This document shows positions 8,275 through 16,942 of a DNA stretch of 64,000 nt, piece by piece. The notes under the pieces were generated by a model. That model was not told the origin of the DNA. It made no database searches and saw nothing but the letters and a program-made list of their open reading frames with translations. Within the stretch, counting starts at the first letter, position 1. Each line of letters opens with the position of its first letter. The position numbers were made by a program, and so were the translations under genes. The stretch is from Pseudomonas sp. R5(2019) (lineage in GTDB: Bacteria > Pseudomonadota > Gammaproteobacteria > Pseudomonadales > Pseudomonadaceae): contig NZ_JAAAMT010000001.1 of assembly GCF_009905435.1 (NCBI RefSeq), positions 62,001 to 126,000 of the forward strand. The letters are read 5' to 3'.

Positions 8275-8945
8275 GAGCCGAGCTTGTCGGGGCGCCGAAC
8301 CGTCGCGAAACAGGCACTGAGGTGTATCTGGCGCACCGTGTTCAAGCCATCGCGGGCAAGCCTTGCTCCCACGCCGCCATTCCTGCCCGAAATTGCGCGC
8401 GGTGCTTTTGATCTAGATGTAGGAGCCGGGCTTGCCCCAATGCCCGTCAGTTAAGTAACTGAACGACGCAACCCTTGTAGGAGCGGACCTGGCCGCGATG
8501 GGCTGCGCAGCAGCCCCCGAGGCCGGTGATATATACGACAAGCCCTGGGAGTGCGGGCGGTTTCAGAATCGCCGGGGCCGCTTCGCAGCCCATCGCGGCC
8601 AGGTCCGCTCCTACATGGATCTCGCCTTAACTGACCGGCATTGGGGCTTGCCCGCGATGGCATCACTCCGGTATGCCAGAAATACCGTGGCGCCTGCATC
8701 GCGACGGTTCGGCGCCCCGACAAGCTCGGCTCCTACATCAAAAAAAGTTGCAGTCAACCATAGAATCTCCCACACCGATCTCCATTCCTGTCGCTCCAGC
8801 GCGGAGTGCTTTTGATCTTGTGGGAGCAAGGCTTGTCGGAGCGCCGAACCGCCGCGATGGCATCACCGCGGTCCCACAGATACACCGCAGTGCCTGCATC
8901 GCGAGCAAGCGCGCCCCCACATCAAGATCAAAAGCGCCCCGCACA
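8275..8945. repeat. Cluster of REP elements, no gene
   Basis: About 670 bp between convergent genes made almost entirely of REP units in both orientations. TAGGAGCCGAGCTTGTCGGG at about 8274 recurs inverted near 8715-8736. GTAGGAGCGGACCTGGCCGC at about 8477 recurs inverted at about 8590-8614, making a 140-bp stem-loop. Further copies lie near 8350, 8420, 8645 and 8820. At least two REP sequence classes are mixed. The short open frames here are translations of the repeats. Confidence 0.85.
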
Positions 8946-8970
8946 CGTCAGGTGGAGCAAAGCCAAACCT

Positions 8971-11124
8971 TCAGGCGACCTGGCTGGCGCTGACCTCGAA
9001 CTGCCCGACCAGCTTCTGCAATTTGTTGGCGTTGACCCGCACCCGCTCGGCGCTGCTTTGCAGCACGACCACGGTCTGACGCATGTCGCCACAGGACTGG
9101 TCGACCTGCTTGATGGTCTGCCCGCAATCCAGGCTCTTTTCGTTGAGCTGCTGGATAATCCCGAACAGATCCTCCACCGCCCGGTGCAATTGCAGGTTGT
9201 CGGTGGAGGCGTTCTGCGCCAGCAGCAGACTGTTGTCGACGTTTTCCACGCCGCTTTCCATAAAGGCCACCGCCTGACGTGTCTCGTTCTGCAGGCCTTC
9301 GACCCTCTCCCGTATATGCTCGGCGGCCTTGGCCGTGCGCGTGGCCAGGGTGCGGACCTCGTCGGCGACCACGGCAAAGCCGCGGCCATGTTCGCCGGCC
9401 CGCGCCGCTTCGATGGCGGCGTTCAGGGCCAGCAGGTTGGTCTGGTTGGTGATGTCGGTGATCAGGCCGGTAAAGGTGCCAATTTCGCTCATGCGCTTGT
9501 CCAGTTGCTGCACGCTGGCGGCCGAGCGGGCGACCACGTTGCGGATCGATTCGGTGCCGGCCTGCACCGCTTCGAACTGTTCGCGAGCCCGCAGTACCAC
9601 TTCGTCCATGGCCTTTTTCATCTGTTCAGCGGTCAACGACGCCTGCTGGATCTCGCCCAGTTGACCTTCGACAATGATCATCATCCGGTGAATGGCATCG
9701 GCGACCTGGGCGCTGGTATGGGTCGCCGCCTGGCTGCGACCGAGCATGCTTTCGTTGGTCTGGCCGACGTGGTGGGAGGCGTGGATCACCTGGCCGACCA
9801 CAGCGTCCAGATTATCGATAAAGCTGTTGATCCAGCGCGCCATGTCGCCGGTTTCGTCCTTGGCCAGGGTGCTGCTGTCCAAACGCTGGCGCAGGTTGCC
9901 TTCACCTTCGGCAATGGTGCGCACCACCCCGGTCATCGCGTTCAGGCGATGGGCCAGGCGCCGTGGGCCCAGGTTGCGGAACAGCAGGGCGGCCAGCAGC
10001 ATGCTGGCGACTTCGATGCTGTCGACCAGCCAGGGCTGCAAATCAGCAAAATGACGCAACGAGGCGTTGATGGCCAGCAACCCGGTCATGGTCGCCAGGT
10101 ACGGCTTCATCATGCCGTAGCTCAATGAACGGCGGCGGTACACTTCTTCAAGATCGGCCTCGCACATCATTCCCCAGCGGTCAGCAGAGCCGGGCAACTG
10201 AAAGGTCACGCCCTTGCCGACCACCGGAATATGCCGGTAGTCCGAGTAACCGGGGTAGGTGACGAACAGGTTGGAGCCGTTGCGGATGGTTTCCCTGACG
10301 CCGGGGTGAAGCTCGCCGGTGGCCGGGTCGATAAAGCGCAGCTCAAGCTCAGTATGACGCTGGATCCGGACCGTGCCCCAATCGGTGTTCACACCGCTCT
10401 TGAGGTTCTCGCCCAGGCTGAAGGTGTTGTCTTCAAAGCGCGAGCGCGACAGGGCGGTACCGGGCTGCACGGCGGTGTCGAAGCGGGCGCTGACCATAAA
10501 CAGGTAGTTGTCGCCAGAATCGGGGTAGATGTGCCCGGCCTCACGCTGGATCAGGTCACCGAGCACATCGTTGGGCACACGTGCGCACAGGCAGCCGAGT
10601 ACTTTTCCAGCGCGCTTGAGCGGTTGATAGAACATCAGCGTCACTTCGTCATGAAAGCGCGAGCTGGAAGGGCCGATTTTCAGTGTCAGCGGGTCGATAT
10701 AAGGGCCGTGCAGAAATGCTGCCTTCAGGCCTTCGGCCAGTGGCCGTGCCGCCACCTTGCGTGCAGCGGTGCTGTCGGCCCAGCTCGATGCCAGCACCTG
10801 GCCCTGTGTATCGGTGACAAACAGCTCGGACACATCCGTGGCCTGGCCCAGTTTTTCGCGCAGCAGTTCAGCGTCGATATGCTCGAACTCCGCTGCCAGC
10901 AGGGCTGCCAGGTCGCCCAGGTACTGCCACTGCTCGCGCGCCCAGTTGTGGAGCAATTTGACCCGCGTCTGGGCGATCGCCTCGAAGGTGTCCTCGATGA
11001 TCGGGTAAGCTTGCGCGTTGAGTCGGCATGCCCACCTCATGGCCAATTTGCCGCTTTTGCCAAACCAGGGGAGCCAGCTTTTCTCGGTGCAAGAAAGCGG
11101 CATCGAATCGCTGCGCAGGGACAT
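8971..11124 (-). CDS. Methyl-accepting chemotaxis protein
   Basis: A 717-residue chemoreceptor. The conserved signalling tip is [15 protein letters not shown], preceded by [20 protein letters not shown], with long coiled-coil arms around it. The N-terminal part has a Cache-like sensory fold ([16 protein letters not shown]; YFFxSG-type contact residues not resolved). No strong N-terminal transmembrane helix is evident. A single hydrophobic stretch, [18 protein letters not shown] near residue 365, precedes a HAMP-like region. The receptor may therefore be anchored once or sense in an unusual topology. Ligand unknown. Confidence 0.92.
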   Translation of the reverse strand: MSLRSDSMPLSCTEKSWLPWFGKSGKLAMRWACRLNAQAYPIIEDTFEAIAQTRVKLLHNWAREQWQYLGDLAALLAAEFEHIDAELLREKLGQATDVSELFVTDTQGQVLASSWADSTAARKVAARPLAEGLKAAFLHGPYIDPLTLKIGPSSSRFHDEVTLMFYQPLKRAGKVLGCLCARVPNDVLGDLIQREAGHIYPDSGDNYLFMVSARFDTAVQPGTALSRSRFEDNTFSLGENLKSGVNTDWGTVRIQRHTELELRFIDPATGELHPGVRETIRNGSNLFVTYPGYSDYRHIPVVGKGVTFQLPGSADRWGMMCEADLEEVYRRRSLSYGMMKPYLATMTGLLAINASLRHFADLQPWLVDSIEVASMLLAALLFRNLGPRRLAHRLNAMTGVVRTIAEGEGNLRQRLDSSTLAKDETGDMARWINSFIDNLDAVVGQVIHASHHVGQTNESMLGRSQAATHTSAQVADAIHRMMIIVEGQLGEIQQASLTAEQMKKAMDEVVLRAREQFEAVQAGTESIRNVVARSAASVQQLDKRMSEIGTFTGLITDITNQTNLLALNAAIEAARAGEHGRGFAVVADEVRTLATRTAKAAEHIRERVEGLQNETRQAVAFMESGVENVDNSLLLAQNASTDNLQLHRAVEDLFGIIQQLNEKSLDCGQTIKQVDQSCGDMRQTVVVLQSSAERVRVNANKLQKLVGQFEVSASQVA

Positions 11125-11232
11125 GGGCCTTCCTTAACGATAACTTCAAAGGATACTGGCACTTAGCAATTACCAAGCCAGCTAACGATATCGCCGATCG
11201 GATGTTTTCAAGTCATCGCTACAGGACGCTCA

Positions 11233-12357
11233 ATGACCGCTTTTATTCAGACCTCGCCTTTGGCCGCCTACGAAGACGCCATCGCCCGTCAGGGTTTTGC
11301 CCTGGATGCCTCGCAGCGCGCAGGCGTGGTGGCTCTGCAGGCCTGTTTCGAAACCCTGCACGGTGAGCGACCGCGACAGGCACGGGGCGTGTACCTGTGG
11401 GGGCCGGTGGGGCGTGGCAAAACCTGGCTGATGGACCGCTTTTACCAATGCCTGCAGGTCCCGGCGCGGCGCCAGCACTTTCATCACTTCATGGGCTGGG
11501 TGCACCAGCGCCTTTTTCAACTGACCGGCACCCGCCAGCCTCTCCAGGCCCTGGCGCGGGCGTTGAGCGACGAAATACGGGTGCTCTGTTTTGACGAATT
11601 TTTCGTCAGCGACATTGGCGATGCGATCATTTTGGGGCGTTTGTTCGAAGCCTTGTTCGACGCCGGTGTGGTGATCGTCGCCACCTCTAATCAACCGCCG
11701 CAGGCCCTTTACAGCGATGGATTCAACCGCGAGCGCTTCGTGCCGGCCATTGCTGCCATCGAGCGGCACATGCAGGTGGTGGCGGTCGATGGTACCCAGG
11801 ATCATCGCCTGCACGCAGGGGTTGCGGTGCAGCGCTACTGGGTTCGGGCGGCGGATCAGCCGAGCGAATTTGCCCAGCTGTTCGAGCGCTTGAACGGCGA
11901 TGCACCGACGCAGGGCGAATCGCTGCTCGTCGGATCAAGGCGCATCAATGTGGTGCGCATGAGTGAGCGGGTGCTGTGGTGCCGCTATGACGAACTGTGC
12001 GAGCAGCCCTTGGCGGCCATGGAGTTCATGGCCCTGTGTGATCGCTTCAAGGCGATTTTATTGAGTGACGTGTCGGTGCTGGGCGCCTGCCAGCGCGTGG
12101 CCAAAATTGCCCGCGGCACGGAAGACGGGGCCGAACGCGTGGTGGCCGGCGACCGCGAGCTGCCGGCGCTGTCTGTCAACGATAACGGCGTGCGCCGCTT
12201 TATCGCCTTGGTGGATGAATGCTATGACCGCAAGGTGCCGCTGTACATTGAGGCCGAGGTTGCGCTGGAAGCGCTCTACACTCAAGGGTATCTGGCGTTC
12301 CCTTTCCGGCGTACGCTGAGTCGGTTACGGGAGATGCAACTGCAACGATTCTGTTGA
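11233..12357 (+). CDS. zapE: Cell division protein ZapE (AFG1-like ATPase)
   Basis: A 374-residue P-loop ATPase. Walker A is WGPVGRGKTWLMD at about 57 and Walker B is CFDEFFVSDIGDA at about 117. The sensor region IVATSNQPPQALYSDGFNRERF matches the AFG1/ZapE family. ZapE acts at the inner side of the membrane on FtsZ rings during constriction in E. coli. It is followed after 10 bp by a DinB gene. Family certainty is high; the cell-division role is by homology. Confidence 0.92.
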   Translation: MTAFIQTSPLAAYEDAIARQGFALDASQRAGVVALQACFETLHGERPRQARGVYLWGPVGRGKTWLMDRFYQCLQVPARRQHFHHFMGWVHQRLFQLTGTRQPLQALARALSDEIRVLCFDEFFVSDIGDAIILGRLFEALFDAGVVIVATSNQPPQALYSDGFNRERFVPAIAAIERHMQVVAVDGTQDHRLHAGVAVQRYWVRAADQPSEFAQLFERLNGDAPTQGESLLVGSRRINVVRMSERVLWCRYDELCEQPLAAMEFMALCDRFKAILLSDVSVLGACQRVAKIARGTEDGAERVVAGDRELPALSVNDNGVRRFIALVDECYDRKVPLYIEAEVALEALYTQGYLAFPFRRTLSRLREMQLQRFC

Positions 12358-12367
12358 GGGCCCCGGC

Positions 12368-12955
12368 ATGGACAATCGACTTTCGCACCATCTGCTGACC
12401 CAGGCCTATAACAACGGCTGGTCCAATCATCGCTTGTACAAGGCCTGCCTGGAGCTGAGCCAGGACGACTTTGTCGAGCCGCGCCGCAGTCTCTTTCCGT
12501 CGATCAAGGCCACCCTCAACCATATCCTCACGGTGGACTGGTTTTACCTGAACGCGCTGGAGCGCGAGCAGCGCGGCGATGTGCCCGACCCGGATGCCGA
12601 GCGTTTTTTCGAGCCCGAGGAACCCTTCGAATTGTGTGAGCAACTGCAGCGCGAACAGGCCCAGGCCGACCACCGGCTGATTGCTTACTGCAGCCAGCTG
12701 CGTGACCACGAGTTAAATCGCTACGTGACCATCCCGCGCCCGGACCGGGTGCAGCGCGATCAACGCCTGCGCCTGCTCTCACACCTGTTTGAACACCAGA
12801 TCCATCACCGTGGCCAGGTCCATGCGATGCTGGCGGAAACCGAAGTTCGGCCGCCGCAACTGGACGAGTTTTTCTGCGAGGGCGAAGCCGAACTGCGGGC
12901 GCAGGACTTCGCCGAACTTGGGTGGACCGAAGAGCAGATCTGGACGCCGTTCTAG
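12368..12955 (+). CDS. DinB family protein
   Basis: A 195-residue four-helix-bundle protein. The three metal-binding histidines of DinB proteins are visible: TLNHILTVDWFYLNAL near residue 47, and HQIHHRGQVHAML near residue 140 with two of them. Family members bind Zn or Ni and include thiol-dependent transferases, but most are unassigned. It is probably co-transcribed with zapE. Confidence 0.85.
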   Translation: MDNRLSHHLLTQAYNNGWSNHRLYKACLELSQDDFVEPRRSLFPSIKATLNHILTVDWFYLNALEREQRGDVPDPDAERFFEPEEPFELCEQLQREQAQADHRLIAYCSQLRDHELNRYVTIPRPDRVQRDQRLRLLSHLFEHQIHHRGQVHAMLAETEVRPPQLDEFFCEGEAELRAQDFAELGWTEEQIWTPF

Positions 12956-12968
12956 CGTTGCGTGCTGC

Positions 12969-13403
12969 TCAGGCCTGCGCCCAACCGAGGGTGATCATCG
13001 CCAGCACCAGATAACGGCCGCCCTTGGCGATCGTGACCAGCACAACGAAGCGCCAGAACGGTTCGCGCATGATCCCGGCGATCAGCGTCAGCGGGTCGCC
13101 GACTATCGGTAGCCAACTCAACAGCAACGACCACTGTCCATAGCGTTGGTAGCGCTGCTGGGCGCGTTCCAGTTGCTGTGGGCTGAAGGGAAACCAGCGG
13201 CGCCCGCGAAAATGTTCGATGGCCCGGCCCAGCCACCAGTTGACCACCGAGCCGAGCACATTACCCAGCGTTGCGATCAATAACAGGCTGGCCAATGCGT
13301 CTGGCTGGCGCAGCAGCAAGCCGACCAGCAGAGCCTCCGATTGCAGGGGCAACAGGGTGGCGGCACCGAAGGCGCTGAAGAACAGCGCCCAGTCGCTCAG
13401 CAT
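12969..13403 (-). CDS. YqaA family inner-membrane protein
   Basis: A 144-residue protein with four hydrophobic segments (around residues 5-30, 40-58, 90-110 and 118-138) and the DedA/VTT-like pattern NVLGSVVNWWLGR and RYGQWSLLLSWLPIVGDPLT. YqaA proteins are small relatives of the DedA lipid-transport family. The gene lies 6 bp from the upstream DUF411 gene, which suggests one transcript. Confidence 0.88.
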   Translation of the reverse strand: MLSDWALFFSAFGAATLLPLQSEALLVGLLLRQPDALASLLLIATLGNVLGSVVNWWLGRAIEHFRGRRWFPFSPQQLERAQQRYQRYGQWSLLLSWLPIVGDPLTLIAGIMREPFWRFVVLVTIAKGGRYLVLAMITLGWAQA

Positions 13404-13409
13404 CGGGGC

Positions 13410-13865
13410 TTAGTGGCCTGGGTACTGGGCGACGACTTCATCCTTGCCGGCCTGGGTCAGGCCGATGACCTCGTACTTTTCTTTGTGGTCGCCCATTTCC
13501 ATGCCCGGCGAGCCCATGGGCATGCCCGGAACAGCCAGGCCGCGCAGATCGCTGCGGCCGAGCAGCGTCTTGACTTGCTCGGCCGGGACATGGCCTTCGA
13601 CGAACTTGCCGTTGATCACGCCGGTGTGGCAGGACGCCAATCGTGGGGCGACACCCAGGCGCTCCTTGACTGCGCTCATGTTTGGCTCGACATGGTCATG
13701 GACGGTGAAGCCGTTTTCGCTCATGTGTTTGATCCATTCTTTGCAGCAACCGCAGTTGGGGTCGCGGTAAACGTCGATGGACAAAGCCTCGGCGGCATGG
13801 GCCAGGGCGCTGGAGCTGAGCAGAGCGAGCAGTGCGGCACGTTGCAGCAAGGATTTTTTCAGCAT
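13410..13865 (-). CDS. DUF411 metal-binding periplasmic protein
   Basis: A 151-residue protein with signal peptide ending SSSALAHAAEA. The DUF411 signature YRDPNCGCCKEWIKHM (CxCC near residue 38) is followed by LASCHTGVINGKFVEGHVPA. The C-terminus is Met/Gly-rich (PGMPMGSPGMEMGDH). Family members are linked to copper resistance, and the cysteine and methionine motifs fit Cu(I) binding. The function is inferred from the family. Confidence 0.88.
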   Translation of the reverse strand: MLKKSLLQRAALLALLSSSALAHAAEALSIDVYRDPNCGCCKEWIKHMSENGFTVHDHVEPNMSAVKERLGVAPRLASCHTGVINGKFVEGHVPAEQVKTLLGRSDLRGLAVPGMPMGSPGMEMGDHKEKYEVIGLTQAGKDEVVAQYPGH

Positions 13866-14030
13866 GGGATTCTCGTCAGACGTGGGGCGATGACTGATTC
13901 TAGCGCGGTTGCACGGTTTGGCGGATTACAACTCTGTCAGGTCGGGCTAGCCAGTAACGTGCTGACCTTCCGGTTTCCCCCCGACCTGCGTTAGCCTTGG
14001 CGAATCATCCACAGAGGGGGCAGCGGTTTC

Positions 14031-14777
14031 ATGGACAAAGTCATCGTTATCACCGGCGCCAGCCGTGGCATTGGCGCGGCTACGGCGTTGTTGGCTGCCC
14101 GCGAGGGATACCGGGTCTGTATCAACTATCAGTCAGACGCGCAGGCGGCTGGGCGGGTGCTGGAACAGGTCCGCGAACTGGGCGTCGAAGCCATTACCGT
14201 GCGCGCCGACATGAGCATCGAGGATGAAGTGGTGCGCTTGTTCAAGCGGGTCGATGCAGAGCTGGGCCGATTGACAGCGCTGGTCAACAACGCGGGCACG
14301 ATCGGGCAGACTTCCCCGGTCGAGGAAATGTCAGAGTTCCGGCTGTTGAAGATGATGAAAACCAACGTTGTCGGCCCGATCCTCTGCGCCAAGCATGCAC
14401 TGCTGCGCATGTCGCCACGCCATGGGGGGCAGGGCGGTGGCATCGTCAACGTCTCGTCGGTGGCCGCTCGCTTGGGGGCACCGACCGAATATGTCGACTA
14501 CGCGGCGTCCAAGGGTGCGTTGGACACCTTCACGATTGGACTGGCCAAGGAAGTGGCGGGCGAGGGCATTCGGGTCAATGGCGTGCGGCCCGGGTATATC
14601 TTCACCGACTTCCACGCCCTGAGCGGCGACCCTGCGCGGGTCAGCAAGCTGGAATCGGCGATCCCCATGGGGCGTGGCGGGCAGGCCGAGGAAGTGGCGG
14701 AGGCGATTATCTGGTTGTTGTCGGACAAGGCCTCGTATGCCACCGGGACCTTCATTGACCTGGGCGGCGGGCGCTGA
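14031..14777 (+). CDS. SDR family oxidoreductase
   Basis: A 248-residue classical short-chain dehydrogenase. The nucleotide motif is TGASRGIGAAT at the N-terminus, NNAG is near residue 85, and the catalytic Tyr-Lys pair is in VDYAASKGALD near residue 155 with the upstream serine in VNVSSVAA. The ending TGTFIDLGGGR is typical. Basic residues after the second strand favour NADP(H). The substrate is unknown and the gene stands alone. Confidence 0.92.
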   Translation: MDKVIVITGASRGIGAATALLAAREGYRVCINYQSDAQAAGRVLEQVRELGVEAITVRADMSIEDEVVRLFKRVDAELGRLTALVNNAGTIGQTSPVEEMSEFRLLKMMKTNVVGPILCAKHALLRMSPRHGGQGGGIVNVSSVAARLGAPTEYVDYAASKGALDTFTIGLAKEVAGEGIRVNGVRPGYIFTDFHALSGDPARVSKLESAIPMGRGGQAEEVAEAIIWLLSDKASYATGTFIDLGGGR

Positions 14778-14780
14778 ACC

Positions 14781-14873
14781 GGTAGGAGCCGGGCTCGCCC
14801 GCGATAAGGACGCCGCGGTTTTACGGAAATTGCGCGTCATCGTTCATCGCGGGCGAGCCCGGCTCCTACAGCA
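14781..14873. repeat. REP doublet
   Basis: GTAGGAGCCGGGCTCGCCCG at 14782 is repeated in inverted form ending at 14872 (CGGGCGAGCCCGGCTCCTAC). It lies at the convergent ends of the SDR and curlin genes and can fold as one hairpin. Confidence 0.88.
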
Positions 14874-14926
14874 TTAAAAAAGCGCAGCCACCTCTCAGTG
14901 CCTGCGCCAAGGGGGAAGCCTGTCGC

Positions 14927-16381
14927 TTATTGTTGCATCACAGTCGCCTGGTTGGTCGAGCCGTATTGTTGAATGGTCGCGCTCATGTTCGAGCCGCTCT
15001 GATTGACCGTTGCCATGTTGCCGATCCCTCCCTGGTTCACGTAAGCCACGTTGATCCCGTTGTATCCATCGGTTTGCGTGACGTTGGCCGTGTTGCCAGT
15101 GCCCTCCTGCCAGGTCAGGCTCTGGTTGCCGGTGCCGGACTGATCCAGGTGGGTGGCGTTGCCATAGCCGTCGCTCAGACCCGCGGCGTAGTTGTTGCTG
15201 CCGCGCTGGTCGGCGACCAGGATGTTGTCGCTGCCGTTCTGTTCGAAATACAGCTCGTTGTAGGTCTCGGCCTGGTTGATGGTTGCCTCGTTGCGGTCGC
15301 CGTGCTGATTCAGGGTGGTCAGTTGGCTGAGGCCGTCCTGGGTGATGTTGACGGTGTTGCCGGAACCGTTCTGGTTCAGATAAGCGGTCTGGCTGCTGCC
15401 GAACTGGCCGCCGTGCGGGCCTTTCCAGTCGCTGGCGTGGATCTTGTTGTCATCGCCCACCTGATTGGCTTCCAAGGTGTGGGCGTCGCCGCTCTGGTAG
15501 GTGTAGGCAAGGTTGTTGTTACCGTACTGGAACAGGTTGGTGAACGACTCGGTCGACTCGTACTGGTCGGCATAGATGGCGTTCAGGTTGCCCTGTTGAA
15601 GGATGGTCGCCAGGTTGTCGACACCGAAACTCTGGTCCACCACGGTTTCGTTGGTCATGCCCTCCTGGTTGATTGTAGCCACGCCGCCGTTGCCGCCCTG
15701 GGAGTCTTGCCAGACTTCGGTGGCGTTGCCGATACCGGTTTGATCGATGCGCAGCGTGCCACCGTCGCTGTTGCGCTGGTCACCGTAGGCGTAGTTGTCG
15801 TCACCGTTCTGGTAGATGTTGATCTGACCATTCTGGTGGAATACCTGCTCGGCGGCCGCGAAGTTGTTGTTGCCGCCTTGCAGAATATAGGCGTTGTTGG
15901 TTTGGCCGCCTTCGAATTGCTCGATATTGGCATTGTTGCCATCACCGTATTGCAAGGTGATCCCCAGGCTGCCGGTCTGGGCGCCCTGGTTGATGAACGA
16001 GAAGTTCCCGATACCTATTTGGGTCTGGTAGCTCAGGTTGCCGTCACCGTCATACTGGCTGGCATGCGCGGTGTTCATGGCATCGGTCTGTAGTTGCTGG
16101 ATGTAGCTGTTGGTTTCATTCAACTGCTCGGCGTAGCCAGCGTTGTAGTCTCCGGTGTGGGTCTGCTCGATCAAGCCATTGGAGCCGTCCTGGACGGCCA
16201 TGGCATCGTTGCCTTCACCCAGTTGGTCTTGCGTGATCACGCCATCCGCCGAGGCGCTTTGTTGCACCATGGCGATGTTGGCGGTACCCGACTGCTGCTG
16301 TTGGGACAGGCTGTCGTCAGCCAGGGCGTTGGCGCTGAGAACCACCAGTACGGCGGCGGTCAAAGGGCTGAGCTTGAACAT
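14927..16381 (-). CDS. Long curlin-repeat protein (CsgA/CsgB-like functional amyloid subunit)
   Basis: A 484-residue secreted protein with signal peptide MFKLSPLTAAVLVVLSANALA. The whole mature part is built from degenerate curlin repeats of about 20-25 residues with alternating Q, N and G (for example NQNGSGNTVNITQDG and DQSGTGNQSLTWQEGTGN). E. coli CsgA has five repeats in about 150 residues; this one has roughly twenty. Such repeats stack as a beta-solenoid and assemble into extracellular amyloid. No csgC, csgE, csgF or csgG is next to it, so export must rely on genes elsewhere. It is last in an apparent operon with a short curlin gene and two large secreted proteins. Confidence 0.85.
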   Translation of the reverse strand: MFKLSPLTAAVLVVLSANALADDSLSQQQQSGTANIAMVQQSASADGVITQDQLGEGNDAMAVQDGSNGLIEQTHTGDYNAGYAEQLNETNSYIQQLQTDAMNTAHASQYDGDGNLSYQTQIGIGNFSFINQGAQTGSLGITLQYGDGNNANIEQFEGGQTNNAYILQGGNNNFAAAEQVFHQNGQINIYQNGDDNYAYGDQRNSDGGTLRIDQTGIGNATEVWQDSQGGNGGVATINQEGMTNETVVDQSFGVDNLATILQQGNLNAIYADQYESTESFTNLFQYGNNNLAYTYQSGDAHTLEANQVGDDNKIHASDWKGPHGGQFGSSQTAYLNQNGSGNTVNITQDGLSQLTTLNQHGDRNEATINQAETYNELYFEQNGSDNILVADQRGSNNYAAGLSDGYGNATHLDQSGTGNQSLTWQEGTGNTANVTQTDGYNGINVAYVNQGGIGNMATVNQSGSNMSATIQQYGSTNQATVMQQ

Positions 16382-16409
16382 GGTATTACCTCCAATGTAG
16401 TGCCTTGCT

Positions 16410-16883
16410 TTAGCGGTACTGGTGAATTTGCACGCTCTGACCGTTGCCGGTCTGGGTCACGCTGCTTTGCAGGCCAGAGCCGGTCTGTTCGATGCTGGCG
16501 GTGTTCTGGTTACCGTTCTGGGCGATTTGGGCGCGATTGCCGCTGCCGTTCTGGATGATCGAGGCCTGGTTGCCATAGCCCTGCTGGGCGATGGTGGCCA
16601 TCAGGTCCGCCCCTTGTTGCAGAATGAACGCCTCCTGGTTGCTGCCCGACTGCACGATATTGCCCAACAGCGACTGGCCGCTCTGGTTGACGGTGGCGTG
16701 GTTGCCACTGCCGTTCTGGTCAATCAAGGCCTGCTGGCCGAGCGGGGCCGGCATATTGAACAGCGTGGGTGGGTCACCGAGGTCGCTGCCGCCGGCAATG
16801 TCGGCGTTGTCCATCAGGTCGTCGGCCAACAGCGCGCCACTGAACAGCGCCAGGCAGAACAGGGCAATGGCAGGTTTGGACAT
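16410..16883 (-). CDS. Short curlin-repeat protein (CsgB-like)
   Basis: A 157-residue protein from ATG 16883, which has an AGAGGA ribosome site. The upstream in-frame start at 16946 would add 21 residues before the signal peptide and is rejected. Signal peptide MSKPAIALFCLALFSGALLA. After an acidic linker there are about five curlin repeats (IDQNGSGNHATVNQSG, IIQNGSGNRAQIAQNG, IEQTGSGLQSSVTQTG), ending in QIHQYR. The size and position before the longer curlin resemble csgB before csgA, so this is a candidate nucleator. That role is inference. Confidence 0.85.
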   Translation of the reverse strand: MSKPAIALFCLALFSGALLADDLMDNADIAGGSDLGDPPTLFNMPAPLGQQALIDQNGSGNHATVNQSGQSLLGNIVQSGSNQEAFILQQGADLMATIAQQGYGNQASIIQNGSGNRAQIAQNGNQNTASIEQTGSGLQSSVTQTGNGQSVQIHQYR

Positions 16884-16942
16884 GATCGAATCCTCTTCCC
16901 TGGGGTAAACCCGGCCTGCCGCGAGGGCAGGCCGGGTGGGCT

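Noticed and set aside
8275..8945. Possible CRISPR-like array
   Set aside because: Units are unevenly spaced, occur in both orientations and match REP sequences found elsewhere in the window; there are no cas genes.
14930..16093. A 387-codon frame antisense to the curlin gene
   Set aside because: A consequence of the repetitive Q/N/G codons; the sense strand has a signal peptide and repeats.
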